In this document: positions 34,305 to 42,013 of the stretch, in pieces | How the letters are laid out: every line of letters begins with the position of its first letter | Position numbering within the stretch: the first letter of the stretch is position 1 | Assembly (NCBI GenBank): GCA_015067005.1 | Contig: SVNH01000010.1 | Coordinates: forward strand, 65,977-111,293 | From: Ruminococcus flavefaciens | Lineage (GTDB): Bacteria > Bacillota > Clostridia > Oscillospirales > Ruminococcaceae | Reading direction: 5' to 3' | Length of the DNA stretch: 45,317 bases | Made by a program: the position numbers and the translations under genes | The notes under the pieces: generated by a model | Told to the model about the DNA's origin: nothing | The model's database searches: none | What the model saw: the letters and a program-made list of their open reading frames with translations, nothing else

Positions 34305-34339
34305 TTGAGGGAACCCCTTTTGAGAAAGGGGCTTCCCTC
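34305..34339. repeat. GC-rich palindrome
   Basis: GAGGGAACCCCTTT (34307-34320) is complementary, with one offset, to AAAGGGGCTTCCCTC (34325-34339). It has no clear T-run and resembles dispersed palindromes of gut Clostridia. Confidence 0.75.
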
Positions 34340-34354
34340 AAACTCCCTCCCGAA

Positions 34355-34600
34355 AACTTTATCCTGTTTTTTTCCGTAATGGTATAAATATAGCCGGAAG
34401 TCACAGAGACTTCCGGCTTTGTTATTCTATCCAAAAGCATATACCATTACGGAAAAAACGAAATAAAAGTCTTTGGAAAGGGGTTCGGGGTGACTCCCCA
34501 CGGGGTGGGGAGATGTCTGCGAAGCAGACAGAGGGGACGGACACGATTAGGGGGAACCTTTCCTCAGAAAGGTTTCCCCCAGTAAGCTGAGGATAAAGTT
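34355..34600. mobile_element. MITE-like nested inverted-repeat element
   Basis: It is bounded by AACTTTATCCT (34355-34365) and AGGATAAAGTT (34590-34600). Inside are a 19-bp perfect inverted repeat (34368-34386 with 34440-34458, TTTTTTCCGTAATGGTATA), the hairpin AGCCGGAAGTC/GACTTCCGGCT (34392-34402 with 34408-34418), CTCCCCAC/GTGGGGAG (34494-34501 with 34505-34512), GTCTGC/GCAGAC (34515-34520 with 34524-34529) and GGGGGAACCTTTC/GAAAGGTTTCCCCC (34550-34562 with 34567-34580). No coding potential. It fills the gap between the lipoprotein and carB. Confidence 0.55.
34392..34422 (+). terminator. Probable terminator for the lipoprotein gene
   Basis: An 11-bp perfect stem AGCCGGAAGTC/GACTTCCGGCT followed by TTTG, within the inverted-repeat element. 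Confidence 0.6.
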
Positions 34601-34638
34601 ACTATATAAGTATTGCGCTTATAGGCTTCCTCTGATAA

Positions 34639-37600
34639 TTACTTAATATCGCCGTGGTGAGCCTGAAGCGATTTAACGCCGAAGTGCTTGTTATCTCTGT
34701 GAGCCTTGATACCCTCTGCGCTTGCCTTAGCAGCAGCCATAGTAGTAATATAAGGAACACGGTGCTTGATAGCAGCTTTACGGATATAGCTGTCATCGTG
34801 GATGCTTGTCTTTCCTGCGGGAGTGTTGATGATAAGCTGGATCTCGCCGTTAGCGATCTCGTCAGCGATATTCGGACGTCCCTCATAGATCTTGAAGATC
34901 TTCTTGCATGGGATGCCCTCTTCCTTGATCATCTCATAGCTTCTGCCTGTTGCAAGGATATTGAATCCGAGATCATTGAAAGCATGAGCGATGTCGAGGA
35001 GTTCAGCCTTATCCCTGTCGCAGACGCTGAGGAGCACATTTCCGCCGTCAGGAAGTCTTGTCTGAGTAGCTTCCTGAGCCTTGAAGTAAGCCTCGCCGAA
35101 TGTAGGAGCGATACCAAGTACCTCACCTGTTGAACGCATTTCAGGTCCGAGAACAGGATCAACTTCCTGGAACATATTGAACGGGAATACAGCTTCCTTG
35201 ACGCCGTAGTGGTTTATCTGGCGGTCTTTGAGTTCCGGAACAGGAGAAGGTCTGCCTGTGAGTGATGAAGTAATGATGTCGGTAGCGATCTTGACCATGT
35301 TGATGTCGCAAACCTTAGAAACGAGCGGAACTGTACGTGAAGCTCGCGGATTAGCCTCAAGAACGTAAACAGTATCGCCCTCGATAGCATACTGCATATT
35401 CATAAGACCGCAAACGTTCATTTCAACGGCGATCTTCTTTGTGTATTCCTTGATAGTAGCAACCTGCTTTTCTGTGAGGTTCTTTGAAGGCAGGATACAA
35501 GCTGAGTCGCCTGAGTGAACGCCGGCAAGCTCGATATGTTCCATAACAGCAGGAACGAAGCAGTTAGTACCGTCTGAGATAGCGTCAGCCTCACATTCTG
35601 TTGCGTGGTTGAGGAAACGGTCGATGAGGATAGGTCTGTCAGGGGTTACGCCGACAGCTGCGGACATATAAACGCGCATCATATCGTCATCGTGTACGAT
35701 CTCCATACCTCTTCCGCCGAGAACATAGGAAGGACGAACCATTACAGGATAGCCGATACGGTTAGCGATCTCAAGAGCCTCGTCAACGTTTACAGCCATA
35801 CCAGCCTCAGGCATCGGGATTCCGAGCTTGTCCATCATAGCGCGGAAGTGATCGCGGTCCTCAGCGAGGTCGATAGTTTCAGGAGTTGTACCGAGTATAT
35901 TTACGCCGTATTTTTTGAGGTCGTTAGCGAGGTTGAGCGGAGTCTGACCGCCGAACTGAGCGATAACGCCGACCGGCTTTTCTTTTTCGTGGATAGAGAG
36001 AACATCTTCGAGTGTAAGCGGTTCAAAGTAAAGCTTATCTGAGGTATCATAGTCAGTTGAAACTGTTTCAGGGTTGCAGTTTACGATGATAGACTCGAAA
36101 CCAAGCTTTTTGAGAGCGAGAGCAGCATGAACGCAGCAGTAGTCGAATTCGATACCCTGACCGATTCTGTTAGGACCGCCGCCGAGGATCATGATCTTAG
36201 GCTTTTCAGTGCTTACAGGGCTCTTGTCCTCATCGAGGTGATAGGTTGAGTAGTAGTAAGCAGCATTCTGAGTACCGCTTACGTGAACGCCCTCCCAAGC
36301 TTCCTTGATACCGAAGCCGATACGTGCGTTTCTGATCTCTTCCTCAGTAACTTCGAGGAGAGAACTGAGGTAACGGTCTGAGAAGCCGTCAAGCTTAGCC
36401 TGCTTGAGGACGTTTTCAGCAGGAACGCTGCCCTTCATTGAGATAAGGCTTTCTTCCTCGTCAACGAGTTCCTTCATCTGCTCGATGAAATACTTCTTGA
36501 TCTTTGTAAGTTCGTGGAGTTCATCAACAGTAGCGCCCTTGCGGAGAGCCTCATACATAACGAACTGTCTTTCACTTGTCGGGTATTTAAGCTGATCGAG
36601 AAGCTGTTCCTTAGTGAGTTCGTTGAAGTTCTTAGCGAATCCGAGACCATATCTGTCCTTTTCGAGTGAACGGATAGCCTTCTGGAAAGCTTCCTTGTAG
36701 GTCTTGCCGATGCTCATAACCTCACCGACAGCTCTCATCTGAGTACCGAGCTTGTCCTCAGCGCCCTTGAACTTCTCGAAAGCCCAGCGAGCAAACTTGA
36801 TAACGATATAGTCGCCGTCCGGATAGTATTTATCAAGAGTACCGTACTTGCCGCAGGGGATGTCTTTGAGTGTAAGACCGCAGGCGAGCATAGCTGAAAC
36901 GAGAGCTATCGGGAAACCTGTTGCCTTTGAAGCAAGAGCGGAAGAACGTGAAGTTCTCGGGTTGATCTCGATAACAACGATACGTCCTGTTTCAGGATCG
37001 CGGGCAAACTGACAGTTGCATCCGCCGATGACCTGTATAGATTCGATGATACGATAGGACATATCCTGAAGTTCCTTCTGAACATCCTCAGGGATAGTGA
37101 GCATAGGAGCTGAGCAGAAGGAATCACCGGTGTGAACGCCGATAGGATCAATATTTTCAATGAAGCATACTGTGATCTTATTGTTTTCAGCATCGCGGAC
37201 AACTTCAAGTTCGAGCTCTTCCCAGCCGAAGATACATTCCTCAACGAGGACCTGTCCGACGAGAGAAGCCTGAAGACCTCTTGCACAAACGACCTTGAGT
37301 TCGTCTACATTATAGACCATACCGCCGCCTGCGCCGCCCATAGTATAGGCAGGACGGAGAACGACCGGATATTTGAGCTTTTCAGCGATCTTAACAGCTT
37401 CGTCAACTGAATAAGCTACCTCGCTTCTCGGCATACCGATACCGAGTTCGCTCATAGCGTTCTTGAATTCGATTCTGTCCTCACCGCGCTCGATAGCGTC
37501 TACCTGAACGCCGATGACCTGAACATTATACTCTTTGAGAACGCCGGCTTTATCGAGTTCCGAGCAGAGATTGAGACCGGACTGACCGCCGAGATTTGGC

Positions 37601-37860
37601 AGAAGAGCGTCTGGTCTTTCTTTTTTGATTATCTGAGTGAGACGCGAAAGGTTAAGCGGCTCGATGTAGGTAATATCTGCAACATCCGGATCTGTCATGA
37701 TAGTAGCAGGGTTTGAGTTTACGAGAACTATCTCATAACCAAGATTTCTGAGTGCTTTACAAGCCTGAGTTCCGGAATAATCGAACTCACAAGCCTGACC
37801 GATGATAATAGGTCCTGAACCGATGATCATGATCTTATTGATGTCTTGTCTTTTTGGCAT
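34639..37860 (-). CDS. carB: Carbamoyl phosphate synthase large subunit
   Basis: A 1073-aa enzyme that makes carbamoyl phosphate from glutamine-derived ammonia, bicarbonate and two ATP for pyrimidine and arginine synthesis. Two homologous ATP-grasp halves are visible: KIMIIGSGPIIIGQACEFDYSG at the N-terminus and KIMILGGGPNRIGQGIEFDYC in the middle, each with an NPETVSTD/NPATIMTD-type motif, and a C-terminal MGS-like allosteric domain (about 930 to end). The start MPKRQDINK at 37860 follows GGGAG; longer in-frame readings are rejected. The small subunit gene carA is not adjacent. A solitary promoter lies at 37934-37962, and no PyrR or ARG-box attenuator was recognised. Confidence 0.97.
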   Translation of the reverse strand: MPKRQDINKIMIIGSGPIIIGQACEFDYSGTQACKALRNLGYEIVLVNSNPATIMTDPDVADITYIEPLNLSRLTQIIKKERPDALLPNLGGQSGLNLCSELDKAGVLKEYNVQVIGVQVDAIERGEDRIEFKNAMSELGIGMPRSEVAYSVDEAVKIAEKLKYPVVLRPAYTMGGAGGGMVYNVDELKVVCARGLQASLVGQVLVEECIFGWEELELEVVRDAENNKITVCFIENIDPIGVHTGDSFCSAPMLTIPEDVQKELQDMSYRIIESIQVIGGCNCQFARDPETGRIVVIEINPRTSRSSALASKATGFPIALVSAMLACGLTLKDIPCGKYGTLDKYYPDGDYIVIKFARWAFEKFKGAEDKLGTQMRAVGEVMSIGKTYKEAFQKAIRSLEKDRYGLGFAKNFNELTKEQLLDQLKYPTSERQFVMYEALRKGATVDELHELTKIKKYFIEQMKELVDEEESLISMKGSVPAENVLKQAKLDGFSDRYLSSLLEVTEEEIRNARIGFGIKEAWEGVHVSGTQNAAYYYSTYHLDEDKSPVSTEKPKIMILGGGPNRIGQGIEFDYCCVHAALALKKLGFESIIVNCNPETVSTDYDTSDKLYFEPLTLEDVLSIHEKEKPVGVIAQFGGQTPLNLANDLKKYGVNILGTTPETIDLAEDRDHFRAMMDKLGIPMPEAGMAVNVDEALEIANRIGYPVMVRPSYVLGGRGMEIVHDDDMMRVYMSAAVGVTPDRPILIDRFLNHATECEADAISDGTNCFVPAVMEHIELAGVHSGDSACILPSKNLTEKQVATIKEYTKKIAVEMNVCGLMNMQYAIEGDTVYVLEANPRASRTVPLVSKVCDINMVKIATDIITSSLTGRPSPVPELKDRQINHYGVKEAVFPFNMFQEVDPVLGPEMRSTGEVLGIAPTFGEAYFKAQEATQTRLPDGGNVLLSVCDRDKAELLDIAHAFNDLGFNILATGRSYEMIKEEGIPCKKIFKIYEGRPNIADEIANGEIQLIINTPAGKTSIHDDSYIRKAAIKHRVPYITTMAAAKASAEGIKAHRDNKHFGVKSLQAHHGDIK

Positions 37861-37933
37861 ACTGTTCTCCCAACCCGTACAGAAAGTACGAAATAATATA
37901 TTAATTGCGCCATAGCACAACTTCTTAAAATAT

Positions 37934-37962
37934 ATTGTAGCACAAAACAGAATGAATTGCAA
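37934..37962 (-). promoter_or_regulatory. Promoter of carB
   Basis: On the minus strand: TTGCAA (37957-37962), a 17-bp spacer and TACAAT (37934-37939). The leader is about 70 bases. Confidence 0.8.
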
Positions 37963-38008
37963 GAAGAAATTGACAAAGCCGGATAATTTGTTGAATATGG
38001 TTATTATT

Positions 38009-38017
38009 TGTGGAAAA
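38009..38017 (-). promoter_or_regulatory. Isolated DnaA box
   Basis: TGTGGAAAA, the exact complement of TTTTCCACA, in the carB / zinc-ribbon divergent intergenic region. A single site may be chance. Confidence 0.35.
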
Positions 38018-38062
38018 ACAGAGAAATATACCGTTATCGCAGAATATTTTTAAATATATTTA

Positions 38063-38091
38063 TTGACACGGAACTATTTATATTATATAAT
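38063..38091 (+). promoter_or_regulatory. Consensus promoter of the zinc-ribbon membrane protein
   Basis: TTGACA (38063-38068), a 17-bp spacer and TATAAT (38086-38091). Confidence 0.9.
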
Positions 38092-38132
38092 AAGTAATAG
38101 TTGATCCTAAATCAAACAGGAGGATGAGAAAA

Positions 38133-39851
38133 ATGTTTTGTAAAAATTGCGGAAAGCAGATAGATGATAATGCGAAATTCTGCATCGAATGCGGTACGAA
38201 GATCGAGAGAAACGATACTGATACTGCGTTTCCGGCGGAAAATGATCTGCTCAGCGACAGTATTTCGTCTGAGGAAAGCCTTTTCGGAGCTTCTGAAAGC
38301 GAATTCAAGTCTGAGGACATAAGCACTGCGGATGATATTCAGTCTGAGATTTCATCCGACATTGCCGATATTTCAGATACAGCAGTTACAGCTGTTGAAG
38401 AAACAGCAGCTGATGATATAAGTTCAGCTGATACTTTCGATACTTCAAGTTTTCTTGATGATACTCCGTCTGTGAGCGAAGAGCCTGTTATAAGTGATAG
38501 CTTTGCAGATACATCAAGCGATATATTAACGGATACTGCATCTGATATTGTTCCTGAGATAAAGAATGATGATCTTGAACCTGATTTCGGTTTGTCGCTT
38601 GATACTAAGAATGATGATAAGCCGGAGGATGATCTTTCAGTCTCCGGAGATAAGGAAATTGATAGTCTGATAAGTGAAAACAGCGGTATCTCGGAGTATA
38701 CTGATACACCGGCAGAGGAGATAAATAACGATATTATCTCAAATGTACCGCAGAATGATCCGGTTCCGCCTGTATATCCGCAGAACGATAATGCTCAGAC
38801 TTCCCCGCTGCCGCCTCTTTATCCTCAGGATAACGGACAGCAGTTCGCACCGAACGGCGTTCCTCAGCAGCCTTATTTCGCAGAGCAGGAGCAGCCTGTG
38901 CCTGAACAGCCGGCTGTAAGTGAAAAGCCTGTAAAGGTCGGAGCAGGAAGAATTTTCGGAGCAACTCTTGTAACTATATTTACAGTTGTATTCATGCTTT
39001 CGCTGAGCCTTCTTTGTGCAGTCAAGTTTGGTGCATCGGGAAAAACACTCAGAAAGAGCATTGAAAATCTCGATTCAAAGACCGTTCTCGGTGCTGAGTT
39101 CGATGATGACGAGCTTTCATCGGATATTTACAAAACTCTCGGTATCAGAAGCATCACCAACGGCAATGCTGATAAGGCAAGCTTCAAGAAATATCTTGAA
39201 AAGTCGGATATGCTTGAATTTGTCGGCGGCAAGGTCGAGAACTACGCTGATTATATAATGGAAGGCAAGGGTGATGATCCTTCCGTTACTGCCGATGATA
39301 TAACAGACGAATTCTTCGGAAGCAAGGATAATAACAGAGTTGCAAACGAAGAGCTTGGTTCAAAGTTCACTTCATCACAGCTCAATAAGATCAACAAGAA
39401 GCTTGTTAAAAATGATGTTGATAAGAAGCTTTCGGTCAAGGAATGGAATGATAAGTCCGGATTTGATCTGAAAAATGTAAGCTACGGTCTTTCTTATGTA
39501 ACTCTCGGCATTATAGCAGCACTTGTTGTTGTATTCCTTATCTGGATCGCAGTTATTGTTGACCGCAGAGGAAAGCACCTCACAGGCTTCTATTACTACA
39601 TATTCGGTATCAGCGGAGTTATCATGCTTATCATAGGCATTGCGATACTTGCTGTTTCACCGATACTCTATGCTATAACAAGCAATGTTGTATTCTATCT
39701 GATATTCCATGTACTCCTTAAATTAGGCGTTATATCCGCTTGTATCGGAGTTGGTGAACTCTTCTTTGCATTCATTTTCAGAGCAATAAGAAAGGGTGTA
39801 AAGAGAAAGGAAAGAACAGCTAAGATCAAGGCAGAAGCTGTTCAGGAATAA
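38133..39851 (+). CDS. Zinc-ribbon membrane protein with acidic disordered region
   Basis: A 572-aa protein I cannot assign. The N-terminus MFCKNCGKQIDDNAKFCIECG is a double-zinc-ribbon half with two C-x-x-C pairs. Residues about 30-220 are Asp/Ser/Glu-rich and likely disordered, and 210-265 is Pro/Gln-rich. The first membrane helix is at about 272-300, then an extracytoplasmic domain (to about 450), and three more helices near 452-475, 485-508 and 520-555, with a basic C-terminus. The ATG at 38133 sits 9 bases after AGGAGG; an ATG three codons earlier overlaps that site. Transcribed alone, flanked by a promoter and a terminator. Confidence 0.8.
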   Translation: MFCKNCGKQIDDNAKFCIECGTKIERNDTDTAFPAENDLLSDSISSEESLFGASESEFKSEDISTADDIQSEISSDIADISDTAVTAVEETAADDISSADTFDTSSFLDDTPSVSEEPVISDSFADTSSDILTDTASDIVPEIKNDDLEPDFGLSLDTKNDDKPEDDLSVSGDKEIDSLISENSGISEYTDTPAEEINNDIISNVPQNDPVPPVYPQNDNAQTSPLPPLYPQDNGQQFAPNGVPQQPYFAEQEQPVPEQPAVSEKPVKVGAGRIFGATLVTIFTVVFMLSLSLLCAVKFGASGKTLRKSIENLDSKTVLGAEFDDDELSSDIYKTLGIRSITNGNADKASFKKYLEKSDMLEFVGGKVENYADYIMEGKGDDPSVTADDITDEFFGSKDNNRVANEELGSKFTSSQLNKINKKLVKNDVDKKLSVKEWNDKSGFDLKNVSYGLSYVTLGIIAALVVVFLIWIAVIVDRRGKHLTGFYYYIFGISGVIMLIIGIAILAVSPILYAITSNVVFYLIFHVLLKLGVISACIGVGELFFAFIFRAIRKGVKRKERTAKIKAEAVQE

Positions 39852-39864
39852 TACATAACGATAA

Positions 39865-39909
39865 CACCTCGCATAGACCGTATGGTACGGCTTTGCGAGG
39901 TGCTTTTTA
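39865..39909 (+). terminator. Terminator of the zinc-ribbon membrane protein gene
   Basis: CACCTCGCA (39865-39873) pairs with TGCGAGGTG (39894-39902), with an inner CCGTA/TACGG stem, then CTTTTTAT. Confidence 0.9.
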
Positions 39910-39920
39910 TAAGTCTGAAA

Positions 39921-39955
39921 ATAAAAGCCCCCTGTGTTGTGAGATACACAGGGGG
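39921..39955 (-). terminator. Terminator of rpsT
   Basis: CCCCCTGTGT (39928-39937) pairs with ACACAGGGGG (39946-39955). On the minus strand it is followed by GCTTTTAT. Confidence 0.9.
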
Positions 39956-39981
39956 AAAATATTTGTATTTAAAAGAGTTGA

Positions 39982-40242
39982 TTAGTCAGCAGCATTGAGC
40001 TTCTTAGCGAGCTGAGACTTCTTTCTTGCAGCCTTATTCTTGTGCATAAGACCCTTAGCGCAAGCCTGATCTACCCTCTTGATAGCTACCTTGATAGCCT
40101 CTGCCTTATCAGCAGCACCTGTTGTTACAGCAGTGTCAGCCTTCTTGAGGATAGTCTTGAGGTTAGACTTTCTTGCTTTGTTAGCAGCAGCCTTAGTTGC
40201 GTTAACCTTAACTCTCTTCTTAGCGGATTTAATGTTCGGCAT
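39982..40242 (-). CDS. rpsT: Ribosomal protein bS20
   Basis: An 86-aa basic small-subunit protein. It begins MPNIKSAKKRVKVNATKAAAN and has the conserved KSNLKTILKKAD and AKGLMHKNKAARKKSQLAKKL segments, the standard bS20 sequence. CAAGGAGGTG precedes the ATG. It is divergent from gpr, as in Bacillus subtilis. Its promoter lies about 120 bases upstream, and the long leader folds into two hairpins (40304-40350), so translation or transcription may be controlled there. Confidence 0.97.
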   Translation of the reverse strand: MPNIKSAKKRVKVNATKAAANKARKSNLKTILKKADTAVTTGAADKAEAIKVAIKRVDQACAKGLMHKNKAARKKSQLAKKLNAAD

Positions 40243-40361
40243 TTTGTTACACCTCCTTGAAATTTAAGCGGAATGTATATATCTCCGCAATTAACAGATA
40301 ATAAGCACACACTGAGATGTGTGCTGCGATAAGTGCAACGCACACTTATCATACTGAGACA
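40243..40361 (-). promoter_or_regulatory. Structured 5' leader of rpsT
   Basis: About 118 bases between the predicted start of transcription and the ATG. It contains AGCACACA/TGTGTGCT (40304-40311 with 40318-40325) and GATAAGTG/CACTTATC (40328-40335 with 40343-40350). No terminator T-run follows, so control, if any, would be translational. Confidence 0.5.
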
Positions 40362-40367
40362 TTATTA

Positions 40368-40396
40368 ATTATAACATTTTCTACTATGATTTTCAA
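40368..40396 (-). promoter_or_regulatory. Promoter of rpsT
   Basis: On the minus strand: TTGAAA (40391-40396), a 17-bp spacer and TATAAT (40368-40373). Confidence 0.85.
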
Positions 40397-40481
40397 TAGT
40401 CAAAAACTGAAATATTGATGCGATTTTTACTCGTAAATAAAGCAATATGCACAATAATGCAGTTCAAACAAGGGGAATGAG

Positions 40482-41327
40482 ATGAATATGCGAACTGATC
40501 TTGCAGTTGAAAGCTTTGGCGGAGATGATATTCCTGAGGGAGTCAGCCGGGAAAAGCGCGGAAAATCTTTTGAGATAACGGAGATAGTGATACATGATGA
40601 CAGCTGTCTTGAATCGCTCGGCAAAGGCAAGGGACGCTATATCACGCTTGAAGGGCGCAGTCTGAGCAGGTTTGCAGACGACTATGATGAGATGGTCAGT
40701 GAATTTGCGGCGGAACTTTCCCGTCTTGTGCCGGATGGAGAGATTCTTGTGGTCGGGCTTGGCAACAACGATATAACGCCTGACGCTCTCGGACCTCAGG
40801 TAGTCTCGAAGGTGCTTGCAACAAGGCATCTTCGCAGTGAACTCGGCGAGGAGATAGGTTTTCTTGCTTCGCTCAGAAGGGTAAGTTCATTTGCAGGCGG
40901 TGTTCTTGGTCAGACAGGTATCGAGACTTCGGAGATAGTACGTGCCATAGCTGATAAGCTTCATCCGGCTGCGATAATAGCAGTCGATGCACTCGCCTGT
41001 TCGGATGTTGAACGTCTCGGAACTACTATACAGCTCTCAGACACCGGTATTTCGCCCGGAAGCGGAGTCTCTAACACTCGCAGCGAGCTTTCGCAGAAGC
41101 AGTTCGGAATACCTGTTATAGCGATCGGAGTTCCGACTGTTGTAGATATGCATACGATAGTTAAAAGCCTTACCGGTATAGACACTCAGGCGGATGTTCC
41201 GAATATGATGGTAACTCCGCGTGATATAGACCGTCTTACGGAACGAGCCTCTCAGCTGATTGCTTTCGGGATAAATCTTGCGCTCCATCCTGCATTGACT
41301 CTTGAAGATGTGAAAGGGCTGTTCTGA
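40482..41327 (+). CDS. gpr: Germination protease GPR
   Basis: A 281-aa spore protease that degrades small acid-soluble spore proteins during germination. It begins MNMRTDLAVESFGG, containing the propeptide processing region typical of the family, and continues with LVVGLGNNDITPDALGPQVV, LACSDVERLGTTIQLSDTGISPGSGV and AIGVPTVVDMHTI, all GPR hallmarks. AGGGGAA precedes the ATG; another ATG two codons later is possible. It is evidence for sporulation capacity in this lineage. I could not place a convincing sigma-G promoter. Unlike in Bacillus, spoIIP does not follow. Confidence 0.95.
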   Translation: MNMRTDLAVESFGGDDIPEGVSREKRGKSFEITEIVIHDDSCLESLGKGKGRYITLEGRSLSRFADDYDEMVSEFAAELSRLVPDGEILVVGLGNNDITPDALGPQVVSKVLATRHLRSELGEEIGFLASLRRVSSFAGGVLGQTGIETSEIVRAIADKLHPAAIIAVDALACSDVERLGTTIQLSDTGISPGSGVSNTRSELSQKQFGIPVIAIGVPTVVDMHTIVKSLTGIDTQADVPNMMVTPRDIDRLTERASQLIAFGINLALHPALTLEDVKGLF

Positions 41328-41336
41328 GCCATAAAA

Positions 41337-41523
41337 AATAGTATATAACTTTTTGGGTGGTCGGAAATGGCTGGGCGTTTGCGTAATTGCCCCAAACTAC
41401 AAACACATATTCAGTCAAGACCGCCATTTATGGCGCTTGTCTTGGTCTTGACTGAATTTGTGTTTGTGGTATAATATGCAATTGCGAACGCCGGATGCGT
41501 ATTATACCACCAAAATATTTATT
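41337..41523. repeat. Large nested dyad element between gpr and mscL
   Basis: Nested arms from outside in: TTTTGGGTGGT (41351-41361) with ACCACCAAAA (41506-41515); GGCGTTTGCGTAATTGC (41374-41390) with GCAATTGCGAACGCC (41478-41492), imperfect; and 41399-41422 with 41444-41467, 24 bp with one mismatch (core TTCAGTCAAGACC). An alternative arm, GTGGTATAATATGC (41466-41479), pairs with GCGTATTATACCAC (41497-41510), 13 of 14. No coding frame. It is either a MITE or a structured RNA gene. Confidence 0.7.
41448..41475 (+). promoter_or_regulatory. Promoter-like sequence inside the dyad
   Basis: TTGACT (41448-41453), a 16-bp spacer and TATAAT (41470-41475). A transcript would start near 41482 and run toward the mscL terminator. 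Confidence 0.5.
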
Positions 41524-41528
41524 ACCCA

Positions 41529-41557
41529 ACAAAAACAGGGATGAAGCATCATCCCTG
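41529..41557 (-). terminator. Terminator of mscL
   Basis: CAGGGATGA (41536-41544) pairs with TCATCCCTG (41549-41557). On the minus strand it is followed by TTTTTGTT. Confidence 0.9.
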
Positions 41558-41578
41558 AATCGCATTATGTATCAATAA

Positions 41579-41980
41579 TTATTTCTTAGCCTGAGCTTTG
41601 AGAAGGTCTCTGATCTCTGTAAGGAGAACCTCTTCCTTAGGCGGCTCAGCAGGCTTTTCTTCTTCTTCCTTCTTCTTTCTTCCGATGTTCATAAGGGCAT
41701 TAACGCTCTTCATCATGATAAATACGCACATTGCCATGATAAGGAAGTTGATAACAGCTGTGATGAAATCACCCCAGAGGATATATGAGCCTGTGTTGCC
41801 GATCTCTGTCATACCGTGAACTTCAGCGCCGCCGATAGCTGCGATGATAGGATTGATAAAGTCATCAGTGAAAGCCTTAACGATGTCGCCGAAAGCAGCA
41901 CCGATGATAACACCGATAGCCATGTCCATTACGTTGCCTTTAAGGGCAAATGCTTTGAATTCTTCAAGAAACTTCTTCAT
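41579..41980 (-). CDS. mscL: Large-conductance mechanosensitive channel MscL
   Basis: A 133-aa inner-membrane channel that opens under hypo-osmotic tension. TM1 is GNVMDMAIGVIIGAAFGDIVKAF, the pore-lining helix with the glycine-rich gate, and TM2 is ILWGDFITAVINFLIMAMCVFIMM. The C-terminal helix (LLTEIRDLLKAQAKK) forms the cytoplasmic bundle. The ATG at 41980 follows AAGGAG by about 10 bases; a GTG six codons earlier is less likely. It lies 33 bases after the upstream zinc-ribbon gene with no terminator between, so the two are probably co-transcribed. Confidence 0.96.
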   Translation of the reverse strand: MKKFLEEFKAFALKGNVMDMAIGVIIGAAFGDIVKAFTDDFINPIIAAIGGAEVHGMTEIGNTGSYILWGDFITAVINFLIMAMCVFIMMKSVNALMNIGRKKKEEEEKPAEPPKEEVLLTEIRDLLKAQAKK

Positions 41981-42013
41981 CTGAATTCTCTCCTTCACTT
42001 TTTATAATATTTA

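Noticed and set aside
37861..37960. PyrR or arginine attenuator before carB
   Set aside because: No terminator hairpin with T-run and no recognisable PyrR-binding loop in the roughly 70-base leader.
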